The position numbers and the translations under genes are program-made. This document shows, in pieces, positions 6,865-14,512 of a stretch of DNA of 20,245 bases. Numbering within the stretch: the first letter of the stretch is position 1; each line of letters starts with the position of its first letter. The notes under the pieces are model-generated. The model ran no database searches. It worked only from the letters and a program-made list of their open reading frames with translations, and had not been told where the DNA came from. Origin of the DNA: Gammaproteobacteria bacterium UBA7449 (lineage in GTDB: Bacteria; Pseudomonadota; Gammaproteobacteria; Pseudomonadales; Pseudohongiellaceae); assembly GCA_002477465.1 (NCBI GenBank), contig DLPV01000071.1, positions 1-20,245 of the forward strand. The letters run 5' to 3'.

Positions 6865-9072
6865 CTAAAACGTGGTTTGAATGCTCAAGATCAGGCGACG
6901 ATAGCGGCTGCTGCAGGAATCCTGGATCAGGGCAATATTGCCTTCAATCGTAGTACCCTCGTAGCGCTCGCGATAACGGCAGCGGGATGCGTCCAGGGTG
7001 TTGTCGGATTCCAGCCTGAAAACCCAATCGTCGAACCAGATTTTTTGGACAAACAGGTCCAGAGAGCGTTCTCTATCATTGCGAGTTCGGGTAACGATAT
7101 CGATATCATAGTAGCCGCCCCAAATGGAGTGGCTGTATTCAACGCCGTAACTCAGATTTAAAGAAGTAATGTCCTGGCGAAAGTCGATGTTGGCAAAGCC
7201 GCGGCCACCGGTTCTAACTTTCTGATTGATAAACGGGTCGAGTATCTCAGAATCAAACAATCCCATTCTGGCTGAGATGATGGCGTTTGGCAGATTGAAT
7301 TGATTCAAGCGTACGCTGGCTCTGGTGAACCAGCCTAATTGTTTCGCCGGGCCAACATTGCCTGTTGCCGATAGTGGCCGGTCTGGATCAATGGTCGCAT
7401 TGATGCGACCGATTCGATTATCCACATCGGAGTAAAACAAACTGGTCGCTAGGACGCCGGCATCATTGGGCAATCGATACTCGAGTTCACCTTCATAAGT
7501 CCAACTGGTTTCTGGTTCAAGCTCCGGGTTACCCGCCAGGCCATCGATATCCCGATCTTCATTGTTGGCGGTTGCCGCAAAGGATGAAAAGCTCAATTGT
7601 GAAACATTGCGACGAACTGTGCCGCGAAAGCGAAAGTTGTCGGCAAAGTTATAGCGATAGTCAAAGCTCGGGCGCCAGAATTGAAAGTCTCTTGTCTTGC
7701 TGACTTCTCCAGTTTGCGAAATTTCCGAAGTCTCATAAACGACACTGGACTCGAGTGAACTTTTGTCATTAATCGTCCAATTGTGGAAGGCAAATCCTTC
7801 GTAGCGAGTTTCTTCAACATGGGTGCCAGGGTTAGAGATTGAAGGTATCAGTGAGAGGCCGCCGAATTGAGCCGATGGAGGTTCGCTGCCGAAGGGGCTG
7901 GCGATAAACAGCTTGGAGTCGAGTTCAGTAATTGCGCGCTCTGCGCCTACGCGCAGGGATTGGTTGCCGGTTAAAGAAAAATTGTAGTTGGTCTGAACGA
8001 TAAACTCTTTGGTTTCCCGCTGAGAGTCTATGAAGAGATTCTTGGACAGGGGATCGCTGGACGGATCGGCCTCGAATCGTCCCCGCACTGAGTTTCGTAT
8101 TTCATCGTTGGCGACGAACAGTACTGCAAGTCGAGAGCCGTTGGCGAAACCGTATTCATAGTCACCGCCCAGTTCCCAGTTGCTCTCTTCGTTATCTATA
8201 TCTTCTTGTTGGATACTGTCAATTGCGACGCTGTTCTCAAAATCAATGAAGTCGCGTCTTATGTTGCGTGGAAAGTTGCTTTCACTTAGCAGGGCGTTCA
8301 ACTGCATGCGGTGCGAGCCAATGCCATAGCTCATATTGGTGCTGACTGTATGCTCGTCCTGATCGCGAATGTTTTCTTCGAATAATGTGCCTAGCAGTTC
8401 TCCCTCGGGTGTGACCCGCACCTCTCGGTTGTCGCGATTTTCATAGTTTGGTCGCGCTTCGAGGTTAACCAGCGCCTGGAAGTTACCGATTTGGGTTGAC
8501 CAGCCGACATTTCCCCCCACCTCATAGGTGTCATCGTGGTTCAGGCGATTCACGAGCTGCACCTGGGTGCTGGAGCGGGACGGCACTTCGACAAGAATAA
8601 TATTGATAACCTCGCCTGCACCACGAACGTTGAGTTCGCCTGAGGTGTCGCGAATGATCTCTATGCGTTCAACCTCTGCGGCAGTAATCCGATCAAGCTG
8701 ATCGCGAGCGGAGTTGTCTTTGCCGGCTATGCGTTGACCATTGATCAACAGGTTGCCACCGGTACCGAGACCACGGCCGCCACCACCACGCCCCCCAAAC
8801 ACGTTGACGCCGGGAATCCGCTCAAGCATGTCACTGGCGGTTATGGGGTTGTATTGGTCGAAGAACTCGGCTTCATAGACCACGGTGGAGTCTGCAGCAC
8901 CAGGGTCAACCGCTGGGCCGCCGTCGACCGGGGCGCCCGGAATGGTTTCCTGAGTCGCTTCGGCTGCAGAATCTGTCTGTGCAGGAGCGCTCTCTGAGGC
9001 CTGCTGACCCCATGCCGGGACACAGGCCAAAACGCTAAAAATGGGTAGGATTAGGTTTATTTTGGACTTCAT
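6865..9072 (-). CDS. TonB-dependent outer-membrane receptor
   Basis: The 735-residue protein has a signal peptide (1-22, ending PAWG before QQ). A linker of about 40 residues rich in Ala, Pro, Asp and Glu follows, then a TonB-box-like stretch STVVYEAEF at 62-70. The plug domain (about 72-160) contains ASDMLERIPGVNVFGG, LLINGQRIAGK and VERIEIIRDTSGEL, all characteristic of the family. The remainder reads as an outer-membrane barrel of alternating strands and ends SIQTTF with a terminal phenylalanine. Such receptors import large ligands (iron chelates, cobalamin, oligosaccharides, peptides) using TonB energy. The substrate is not evident: no TonB, ExbB or ExbD gene, siderophore gene or glycosidase lies in the window. 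The plug carries an unusually glycine-rich loop at 93-107. No strong ribosome site precedes the ATG; the start rests on the signal peptide. Confidence 0.92.
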   Translation of the reverse strand: MKSKINLILPIFSVLACVPAWGQQASESAPAQTDSAAEATQETIPGAPVDGGPAVDPGAADSTVVYEAEFFDQYNPITASDMLERIPGVNVFGGRGGGGRGLGTGGNLLINGQRIAGKDNSARDQLDRITAAEVERIEIIRDTSGELNVRGAGEVINIILVEVPSRSSTQVQLVNRLNHDDTYEVGGNVGWSTQIGNFQALVNLEARPNYENRDNREVRVTPEGELLGTLFEENIRDQDEHTVSTNMSYGIGSHRMQLNALLSESNFPRNIRRDFIDFENSVAIDSIQQEDIDNEESNWELGGDYEYGFANGSRLAVLFVANDEIRNSVRGRFEADPSSDPLSKNLFIDSQRETKEFIVQTNYNFSLTGNQSLRVGAERAITELDSKLFIASPFGSEPPSAQFGGLSLIPSISNPGTHVEETRYEGFAFHNWTINDKSSLESSVVYETSEISQTGEVSKTRDFQFWRPSFDYRYNFADNFRFRGTVRRNVSQLSFSSFAATANNEDRDIDGLAGNPELEPETSWTYEGELEYRLPNDAGVLATSLFYSDVDNRIGRINATIDPDRPLSATGNVGPAKQLGWFTRASVRLNQFNLPNAIISARMGLFDSEILDPFINQKVRTGGRGFANIDFRQDITSLNLSYGVEYSHSIWGGYYDIDIVTRTRNDRERSLDLFVQKIWFDDWVFRLESDNTLDASRCRYRERYEGTTIEGNIALIQDSCSSRYRRLILSIQTTF

Positions 9073-9198
9073 TTAGACTTTATGCCCTGGGCAGAGGCCG
9101 AAAACGGGAGACTCTAACAGAATATCGGCTTAAGTTTAGGAACAGACCACGCTTTTGCCCATCGCATTACCGCAAAAACAGCAAAAATCCATGTTTTT

Positions 9199-10236
9199 CT
9201 AGTTAGACAGCCCGAACTCCTCCTGCAGCTCGATGGTGCGGGCGCCAGCCAGGGAGCCCGGCATGGAGTAGTTGCCTTCGTGACAGGCATACTCATAAAG
9301 CCTGTCCTCCGTGGCATAAAAGCTCAATTCAGCGGTCCAGGTTTGGCGGTAGATATTGCTGTCTTCCACAATAAACTGATACAGGATTTCGCCGTCTGAG
9401 TAGCGACTAAAACGCTCGGTGATCTTGCCCTGCTTGGTGATAGGCACTGAACTCTGGCTCATTTGCTGTGGTTTGATATTGACGGTTTCTACGACTAGAG
9501 CACCATCCTCATACCAGCCCACGGAATCTCCAAACCAGGGCTCCCACTGTGCTGGCTTGCGGTTGGCCCTGGCTTGTTCCGGAGAATCGAAGATTGTAAT
9601 GATCCTCGCATCGTGCGCCATTTCCACCAGAATCATGACGTAATCGTCGGTCTGCACGAATTGATAGGTATTGTTGTAGAGCGCGCCCATCATGCCGGGG
9701 CCAGCCTTATTGCCAAAGCCCAGCAGACAGCGTTCAGAGTTTGGGAAGGCTTCGGGCCCGCTGAAGTCGGCCACACCGGTTGCGTAGCGCGAACCAAAAC
9801 TGGCGCGATCAAAATCGTATTGCGGATTTTCCAGGCGCGGCACCCGTCCAGTGGGCGGATCGATTATATAGGAGGTTCTATACTCACCTTTTACCAGGGC
9901 AAGATTTGAGCCGGGGTCCACCCAGAAGTTGTTATAGGCACGCACACCAAAATCATCGGCGCCTTCCTGAGGTGTATCATTTACCCCATCACCCTCATCA
10001 AGCCCGCCCTCCAGGCCAGCAATCGGGGTAGCGGCGGCAATGCGGCGAGCTTCATCTTCAGGCACCGTGAGCGACTCAACCCCCTGTGGACGATTGAGGC
10101 CGGTTAATGATGCATTGGTCCAGATTCCCTCCAGGTTCGGTCGCTGCGAGTCTTGCGCGATGGCAGAAGGGGATATGACGCTGCAGCCGAGGGCAATGTA
10201 TAGGGTGCGGGCGGTTTTTTTTTGCAGGATAGACAT
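9199..10236 (-). CDS. Exported protein of an unnamed 'GIWTN...ACHEGNY' family
   Basis: The 345-residue protein has a signal peptide (1-27, cleavage after AIA before QDS), so the mature protein should be periplasmic or secreted. I recognise the pattern as a family seen repeatedly in environmental Proteobacteria and Acidobacteria and usually annotated hypothetical; I know no assigned function. Marks seen here are LEGIWTNASLTGLNRP at 35-50, SERCLLGFG near 167-175, an 'YQFVQTDDYVMILVEMAHDAR' type segment at 191-211, GDSVGWYEDGALVVET at 236-251, WTAELSF near 300 and YEYACHEGNYSM at 314-325. The two cysteines (C170, C318) could form a disulphide, or C318-H319-E320 could bind a metal; both are guesses. 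The start at 10236 is set by AGGAGG at 10243-10248, six bases upstream. The gene lies behind the TonB receptor, same strand, with a 126-base gap. Confidence 0.8.
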   Translation of the reverse strand: MSILQKKTARTLYIALGCSVISPSAIAQDSQRPNLEGIWTNASLTGLNRPQGVESLTVPEDEARRIAAATPIAGLEGGLDEGDGVNDTPQEGADDFGVRAYNNFWVDPGSNLALVKGEYRTSYIIDPPTGRVPRLENPQYDFDRASFGSRYATGVADFSGPEAFPNSERCLLGFGNKAGPGMMGALYNNTYQFVQTDDYVMILVEMAHDARIITIFDSPEQARANRKPAQWEPWFGDSVGWYEDGALVVETVNIKPQQMSQSSVPITKQGKITERFSRYSDGEILYQFIVEDSNIYRQTWTAELSFYATEDRLYEYACHEGNYSMPGSLAGARTIELQEEFGLSN

Positions 10237-10242
10237 GGGAAA

Positions 10243-10248
10243 CCTCCT
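10243..10248 (-). promoter_or_regulatory. Shine-Dalgarno site fixing the start at 10236
   Basis: AGGAGG on the minus strand, six bases before the ATG at 10234-10236. It decides against the longer in-frame start at 10302, whose extra 22 residues would bury the signal peptide. Confidence 0.8.
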
Positions 10249-10414
10249 GGATTGATGTCCGCCAATATTGAACTTGTTCTTTTTATGCTGGCCTATAGCC
10301 ACTAAGTTAGGACGACCAGCTTGGACTAGGGCAGAATATGCCTGTTAAGGTCGAGAGTAAACAGCGAGACGCCGGTATGTTCGATGCGAAGTGGCCGCCT
10401 TGGCTGGCTTTAAG

Positions 10415-12313
10415 CTAGTTTTCCAGGGACTCCCACTCTGCATAAGCCGCTTCCAGATTCTCCTTGTTGTCAGCTGACTCTTTCAGTACGGCGTCAATCC
10501 GCTGCTGGTCTTGACTGTAGAAACCTTCTTCAGCCATCTTACCCTCCAGAGCCTCGGCCTGTGACTCCAGTTTTTCAATGCTGCGCATTAGCTTTTCCAG
10601 CGCCTTCTTCTTTCGGTGGGATTCCTTGTTGTCAGCCTGCTTGTCCTGCGGTTCTTGCACGCGCTTTGGTTTTTCTTTCTTCGTTGCGGGCTCTGCTTTT
10701 GCCGCTAGCTGCTGTTGGATTTCCTGCAGTGAGCCGCCGCTCCGAGTCCAGTCGGTAAAACCACCCACATGCTGTTCGATGTGGCCTTCGCCGGTAAACA
10801 CCATCAGGCTGGTGACGGTGTTGTCCATGAATTGACGGTCGTGGCTTACCAGCAGCACCGTAGCTTCGAATTTGATCAGGATATCTTCCAACAGTTCCAG
10901 GGTTTCGATGTCCAGATCATTGGTGGGTTCATCTAATACCAGCACGTTAGCAGGCTTGCTGAAGACCTTAGCCAGGATTGCCCGATTCTGTTCTCCGCCG
11001 CTAAGCGCTTTCGCGGGGGTGCGCACACGCTCTGGGGTAAACAGGAAGTCATTGAGATAGCTAATGGCGTGTTTTCGCTTGCCATTGATCTCAATAAAGT
11101 CCTGACCACCGCAGATGTTGTCGATCAGATCTTTGTCCAGATCCAGCTGTTCCCGAAGCTGGTCGAAATAGGCAATCTCAAGGCGCGTGCCCAGCTTGAC
11201 CTTACCTGCGGTCGGCTCTAACTGTCCCAGTAAAATTTTTAGCAAGGTGGATTTACCAGCACCGTTGACGCCAACCAGGCCAATTCTGTCGCCGCGTATC
11301 ACCGTCGTAGAAAAGTCTTTGATAACCTGCTTGTCGTCGAAACTATGGGAAACCTGATCCAGGTCCACCACCAGTTTTCCGGAGCGGTCACCCTGGCTGG
11401 CTTCGAAGCTGGCGGTACCCTGCTGAGTGCGGCGCTGGCGGTGCTGCTCGCGCATTGCCTTGAGCGCCCGGACTCTTCCCTCGTTTCGCGTGCGCCGCGC
11501 CTTGATGCCCTGGCGAATCCACACCTCTTCCTCGGCGAGCTTCTTGTCGAATAGCTTGTTGGCAGTCTCTTCTGCGGCGAGCTGCTCTTCCCTGAAACGC
11601 AGAAAGCGCTGATAGCTACCTTCGAACTGATAGAGATGGCCACGGTCGATTTCGACAATCTCGTTCGCGACATTCTCCAAAAAGCTACGGTCGTGAGTGA
11701 CCAGCAATAGGGCGCCGGTGTAATTCTTTAACGCCTGCTCCAGCCATTCGATGGCGGGTATGTCCAGATGGTTAGTCGGCTCGTCTAACAGCAACAGCTC
11801 AGGTTCCCTGACCAGCGCCCGCGCCAGCGCTACCCGTTTGCGCCAACCGCCGGACAGCTGCGCCATGGGCTCATCGGCAGGAAGCTTCAGCTGATCTATG
11901 ACCGTGTCTACTTTCTGGCCCAGGTTCCAGCCCTGCTTGGCTTCGAGCAGTGCCTGCACCTGTTCCAGTTCAGTCATGTCAGTGTCGCCGCCAAGTGCGG
12001 AAAGATGGTGGAAGCGCTTCAGCAGGTCGCCGATCTCCGATAGACCTCCTGCCACCATGTCATAAACGGTCTCCTGGTCCGCCTCAGGCAATGACTGTTC
12101 CAGCCAGGCCAGAGAGGTGCCTGGTCGCAACCAGCGTTCGCCGCTTTCGGGCTGCATGGACCCGGCGATGATTTTCATCAGCGTGGTTTTACCGGCACCG
12201 TTACGACCCAACAGCCCGATGCGCTGACCCTTGGTGATTTGAAAATCCACCTCGTCCAGGAGAATGTGGCTACCAAAATTGAGGGAGACTTTGTCGAGTC
12301 TTAAAAGAGGCAT
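10415..12313 (-). CDS. uup: ABC-F ATPase Uup
   Basis: The 632-residue soluble protein has two ABC ATPase domains and no membrane segment. The first has Walker A GRNGAGKT at 36-43, signature LSGGW at 153-157 and Walker B LLLLDEPT at 173-180. The second has Walker A GVNGAGKS at 348-355, signature LSGGE at 437-441 and Walker B VLVLDEPT at 457-464. An arm/linker rich in Arg and Glu lies at about 235-300. The Lys/Glu-rich C-terminus (about 565-632) should form the DNA-binding coiled coil that marks Uup among ABC-F proteins. The length matches E. coli Uup (635 residues). Uup is linked to transposon precise excision, branched DNA and ribosome-associated ATPase activity. It lies 45 bases downstream of recQ on the same strand, so co-transcription is likely. 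No strong ribosome site precedes the ATG. Confidence 0.95.
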   Translation of the reverse strand: MPLLRLDKVSLNFGSHILLDEVDFQITKGQRIGLLGRNGAGKTTLMKIIAGSMQPESGERWLRPGTSLAWLEQSLPEADQETVYDMVAGGLSEIGDLLKRFHHLSALGGDTDMTELEQVQALLEAKQGWNLGQKVDTVIDQLKLPADEPMAQLSGGWRKRVALARALVREPELLLLDEPTNHLDIPAIEWLEQALKNYTGALLLVTHDRSFLENVANEIVEIDRGHLYQFEGSYQRFLRFREEQLAAEETANKLFDKKLAEEEVWIRQGIKARRTRNEGRVRALKAMREQHRQRRTQQGTASFEASQGDRSGKLVVDLDQVSHSFDDKQVIKDFSTTVIRGDRIGLVGVNGAGKSTLLKILLGQLEPTAGKVKLGTRLEIAYFDQLREQLDLDKDLIDNICGGQDFIEINGKRKHAISYLNDFLFTPERVRTPAKALSGGEQNRAILAKVFSKPANVLVLDEPTNDLDIETLELLEDILIKFEATVLLVSHDRQFMDNTVTSLMVFTGEGHIEQHVGGFTDWTRSGGSLQEIQQQLAAKAEPATKKEKPKRVQEPQDKQADNKESHRKKKALEKLMRSIEKLESQAEALEGKMAEEGFYSQDQQRIDAVLKESADNKENLEAAYAEWESLEN

Positions 12314-12358
12314 TCGGATCTGGTCACTTGTAAGTGGAAAATGAGAGCCTATTCTAAC

Positions 12359-14155
12359 TCAGGCCGCGAGATGTTCGGTGATGACACTAATAAAGGCTGG
12401 CCCATAGCGTTCCAGCTTGCGCTCGCCAACGCCAGACAATTCACCAAACTCTTCCATATTCTGCGGCAAGCGCAAGCACATCTCCTGCAGAGTTGAGTCG
12501 TGAAATACCACATAAGGGGGCACGCCTAACTCTTCGGCGTAGCCGCGGCGACATTCGCGCAGGGCTTCCCACAGGGCGATATCCACATCTGGCGCGAGAT
12601 GCACTTTGGTCTGCTGCTTTGCTGCTTTCGGCTTGATGTCTTTGCGTAAGGCAATGGTCTCTTCGTTGCGAAGCAGCGGCCGGCATTTTTCCTCAAGGCG
12701 CAAGGCACCGTAGCGCTCCAGGTCAACGCTCATATAGCCACGGGCTACCAGCTGGCGAAAAACTGAGCGCCACTGGTTGTTGTCCAGGTCTTTCCCGATA
12801 CCGTAAACGGGCAGATGTTGATGGCCGAACTGAAATATCTTGTCGCTGTCTGCGCCACGTAGAACCTCGATGAGATGATTCACACCAAAACGTTGCTCGG
12901 TACGAAAAGCAACGCTCAGTGCCTTTCGGGCTGCCTCAGTGCCATCCCAGGTTTGCGGTGGGTCGAGACAGGTGTCGCAATTACCGCAGGGCTGCTCGAG
13001 ATGCTCATCAAAGTAGTCCAGCAGAGCCTGGCGCCGACAGCTGGTAATCTCGCACAAGCCTAGCATGGCATTCAGGCGCTGCTGCTCTGCGCGCTTGTGT
13101 TCCTCACTACCCTCAGAGCCTTCCATCATCTGGCGCAGTTTGATCACGTCCTGCAAGCCATAGACCATCCACGCCGTGGCCGGTTCGCCATCGCGGCCTG
13201 CGCGGCCGGTTTCCTGGTAATAGGATTCGATGGTCTTGGGCAGATCGAGATGAGCCACGAACCTGACATTGGGTTTGTCGATACCCATGCCGAAGGCGAT
13301 GGTAGCGACAATAATCACGCCTTCCTCACGCAGGAATTCTGACTGATGCCGGGCTCGCAGCTCAGCGCTCAGGCCCGCGTGATAGGGATAGGCTTTAAAA
13401 CCCTGTTGGTTCAACCACTGAGCGATGTCTTCGGTTTTCTTGCGCGAGAGACAGTAGACAATGCCGGCATCATTGGGATGCTCACTCTTGAGGAATTTCT
13501 GCAGCTGCTGTTTGCCATTGTGTTTCAGGGCAATGCGATAGCGAATATTTGGGCGATCGAAGCCTGCGAGAAATTGCTGGGCCTGTTCTAGCTGCAGGCG
13601 ACTGATAATCTCATTCCGCGTGCGTGTGTCTGCAGTTGCCGTGAGTGCGATGCGCGGCACTTGCGGAAATAACTCGTGCAGCAGACTAAGCTGCAGGTAG
13701 TCCGCCCTGAAGTCGTGCCCCCACTGCGACACACAATGGGCTTCGTCAATGGCGAACAGCGCCAGCTCCGCTTCCCGCAGCATCTGCAAGGTGCGCGCCT
13801 GGGTCAGCCGTTCTGGTGCTATATAAAGAAGGTCGAGCACGCCATTTCTCAGCTGCTGTTCAATCTCCTGTGCCTCATCTGCCGCAAGGGTTGAATTGAG
13901 GAAAGCTGCCTTAACCCCCAGCAGTCGCATGGCATTAACCTGGTCCTGCATCAGCGCAATCAGGGGCGAGATCACAATGCCGCAGCCTGGTCGCACCAGC
14001 GCGGGTATCTGGTAACACAGCGATTTGCCACCACCTGTGGGCATTAACACCATGGCATCGCCACCTGCCACCAGTGTCTCGATGATTTGGTCCTGCGGTG
14101 GGCGGAAGCTGGTGAAACCGAAGACTTGCTGCAGGATGTCGCTGGGGTTTGTCAT
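12359..14155 (-). CDS. recQ: ATP-dependent DNA helicase RecQ
   Basis: The 598-residue protein is a full-length RecQ (E. coli RecQ is about 609). Walker A is TGGGKS at 40-45, inside MPTGGGKSLCYQIPAL. The DEAH box is at 137-140, followed by the aromatic-rich loop CVSQWGHDFR. The second RecA domain carries the arginine-finger motif VI, YYQETGRAGRDGE, near 312-324. The zinc-binding cysteines are C373, C390, C393 and C396. The winged-helix RQC region spans about 405-505, and the C-terminal HRDC domain about 525-598. It unwinds DNA 3'-5' in RecF-pathway recombination and restart of stalled forks. No Shine-Dalgarno sequence precedes the ATG, and a TATACT hexamer lies only 10 bases upstream, so the mRNA may be almost leaderless. 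All catalytic motifs are intact. uup follows after 45 bases. Confidence 0.97.
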   Translation of the reverse strand: MTNPSDILQQVFGFTSFRPPQDQIIETLVAGGDAMVLMPTGGGKSLCYQIPALVRPGCGIVISPLIALMQDQVNAMRLLGVKAAFLNSTLAADEAQEIEQQLRNGVLDLLYIAPERLTQARTLQMLREAELALFAIDEAHCVSQWGHDFRADYLQLSLLHELFPQVPRIALTATADTRTRNEIISRLQLEQAQQFLAGFDRPNIRYRIALKHNGKQQLQKFLKSEHPNDAGIVYCLSRKKTEDIAQWLNQQGFKAYPYHAGLSAELRARHQSEFLREEGVIIVATIAFGMGIDKPNVRFVAHLDLPKTIESYYQETGRAGRDGEPATAWMVYGLQDVIKLRQMMEGSEGSEEHKRAEQQRLNAMLGLCEITSCRRQALLDYFDEHLEQPCGNCDTCLDPPQTWDGTEAARKALSVAFRTEQRFGVNHLIEVLRGADSDKIFQFGHQHLPVYGIGKDLDNNQWRSVFRQLVARGYMSVDLERYGALRLEEKCRPLLRNEETIALRKDIKPKAAKQQTKVHLAPDVDIALWEALRECRRGYAEELGVPPYVVFHDSTLQEMCLRLPQNMEEFGELSGVGERKLERYGPAFISVITEHLAA

Positions 14156-14165
14156 GGGATGTGGA

Positions 14166-14171
14166 GTATAG
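14166..14171 (-). promoter_or_regulatory. Possible -10 box of recQ, very close to its ATG
   Basis: TATACT on the minus strand with ten bases between it and the ATG at 14155. If it is the -10 element, transcription would begin about 3-5 bases before the start codon. No convincing -35 hexamer is seen at normal spacing (nearest are AGTCCT or TTAGTC). Confidence 0.3.
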
Positions 14172-14254
14172 CGGTTTATCTTTTGGCAGGACTAATTTGA
14201 AGTGAATTCTGTTGAAGTTCAGGTTCAAGATTCATGGGTAGGAGTTGGGCCTTA

Positions 14255-14327
14255 ATTCGGACTGCACTTCTGTGACACGCCGTGAACCCATCCCTGCGGA
14301 CGACGGTCACAAAAGTGCAGTCCGAAT
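14255..14327. repeat. 73-bp palindromic element with 22-bp arms (REP/MITE-like)
   Basis: The left arm (14255-14276, beginning ATTCGGACTGCACTT) and the right arm (14306-14327, ending AAGTGCAGTCCGAAT) are inverted copies that match at 21 of 22 positions. The centre, 14277-14305, is 29 bases and contains CCGTGAACCCATCCCTG. As RNA it would fold into a long hairpin. There is no T run after it, so it is not an ordinary terminator. The form fits a repetitive extragenic palindrome or a small non-autonomous mobile element. Only one copy is present in this window, so repetition in the genome is inference. Confidence 0.75.
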
Positions 14328-14499
14328 CCGTGCCCAGAATCGCGTCTACCGAGCTCAGAAAAGTTGCAATACAGAGTCCCAAATTCGCACTTGATTATTG
14401 GAAAACGAAAAGGCTTGGCTGTTGCTGTCCGAAAACCGTCAATGAATTGCAATTTATCAGCCTTTGGGCTGATACTGAGAGCAACCGCAGAATTGTTAT

Positions 14500-14507
14500 G
14501 GAGAAGG
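14500..14507 (+). promoter_or_regulatory. Ribosome binding site fixing the M28 peptidase start
   Basis: GGAGAAGG with five bases before the ATG at 14513. The in-frame ATG at 14498 overlaps this site and has no ribosome site of its own, so 14513 is the better start. Confidence 0.65.
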
Positions 14508-14512
14508 TTGGT

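Larger units (their letters stand above)
14156..14512. other. Intergenic stretch between divergent recQ and M28 peptidase genes
   Basis: This 357-base spacer must carry promoters for both genes. It holds the possible recQ -10 box (14166-14171), the 73-base inverted-repeat element (14255-14327) and the ribosome site of the peptidase gene. An open frame runs in from 14282 toward the peptidase, but it translates part of the palindrome and has no ribosome site, so I treat it as non-coding. I see no other gene or RNA in it. Confidence 0.6.

Noticed and set aside
9136..9192. An 18-residue minus-strand frame with four cysteines (MDFCCFCGNAMG...) directly after the ACHEGNY-family gene
   Set aside because: No ribosome site, very short, and it begins seven bases after the upstream stop codon. 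The cysteine pattern is suggestive of a metal-binding peptide but could be chance.
10216..10223. A run of T on the plus strand near the ACHEGNY gene start
   Set aside because: It lies inside the signal-peptide coding region (Lys-Lys codons on the minus strand), so it is not a terminator.
1467..10366. The 14-mer GAGAGTAAACAGCG found near 1467 and again near 10353
   Set aside because: One such match is about what chance predicts in 20 kb, and the flanks do not match.
14282..14512. N-terminal extension of the M28 peptidase from an upstream in-frame start
   Set aside because: It would translate part of the palindrome, has no ribosome site and would bury the signal peptide that begins at 14513.
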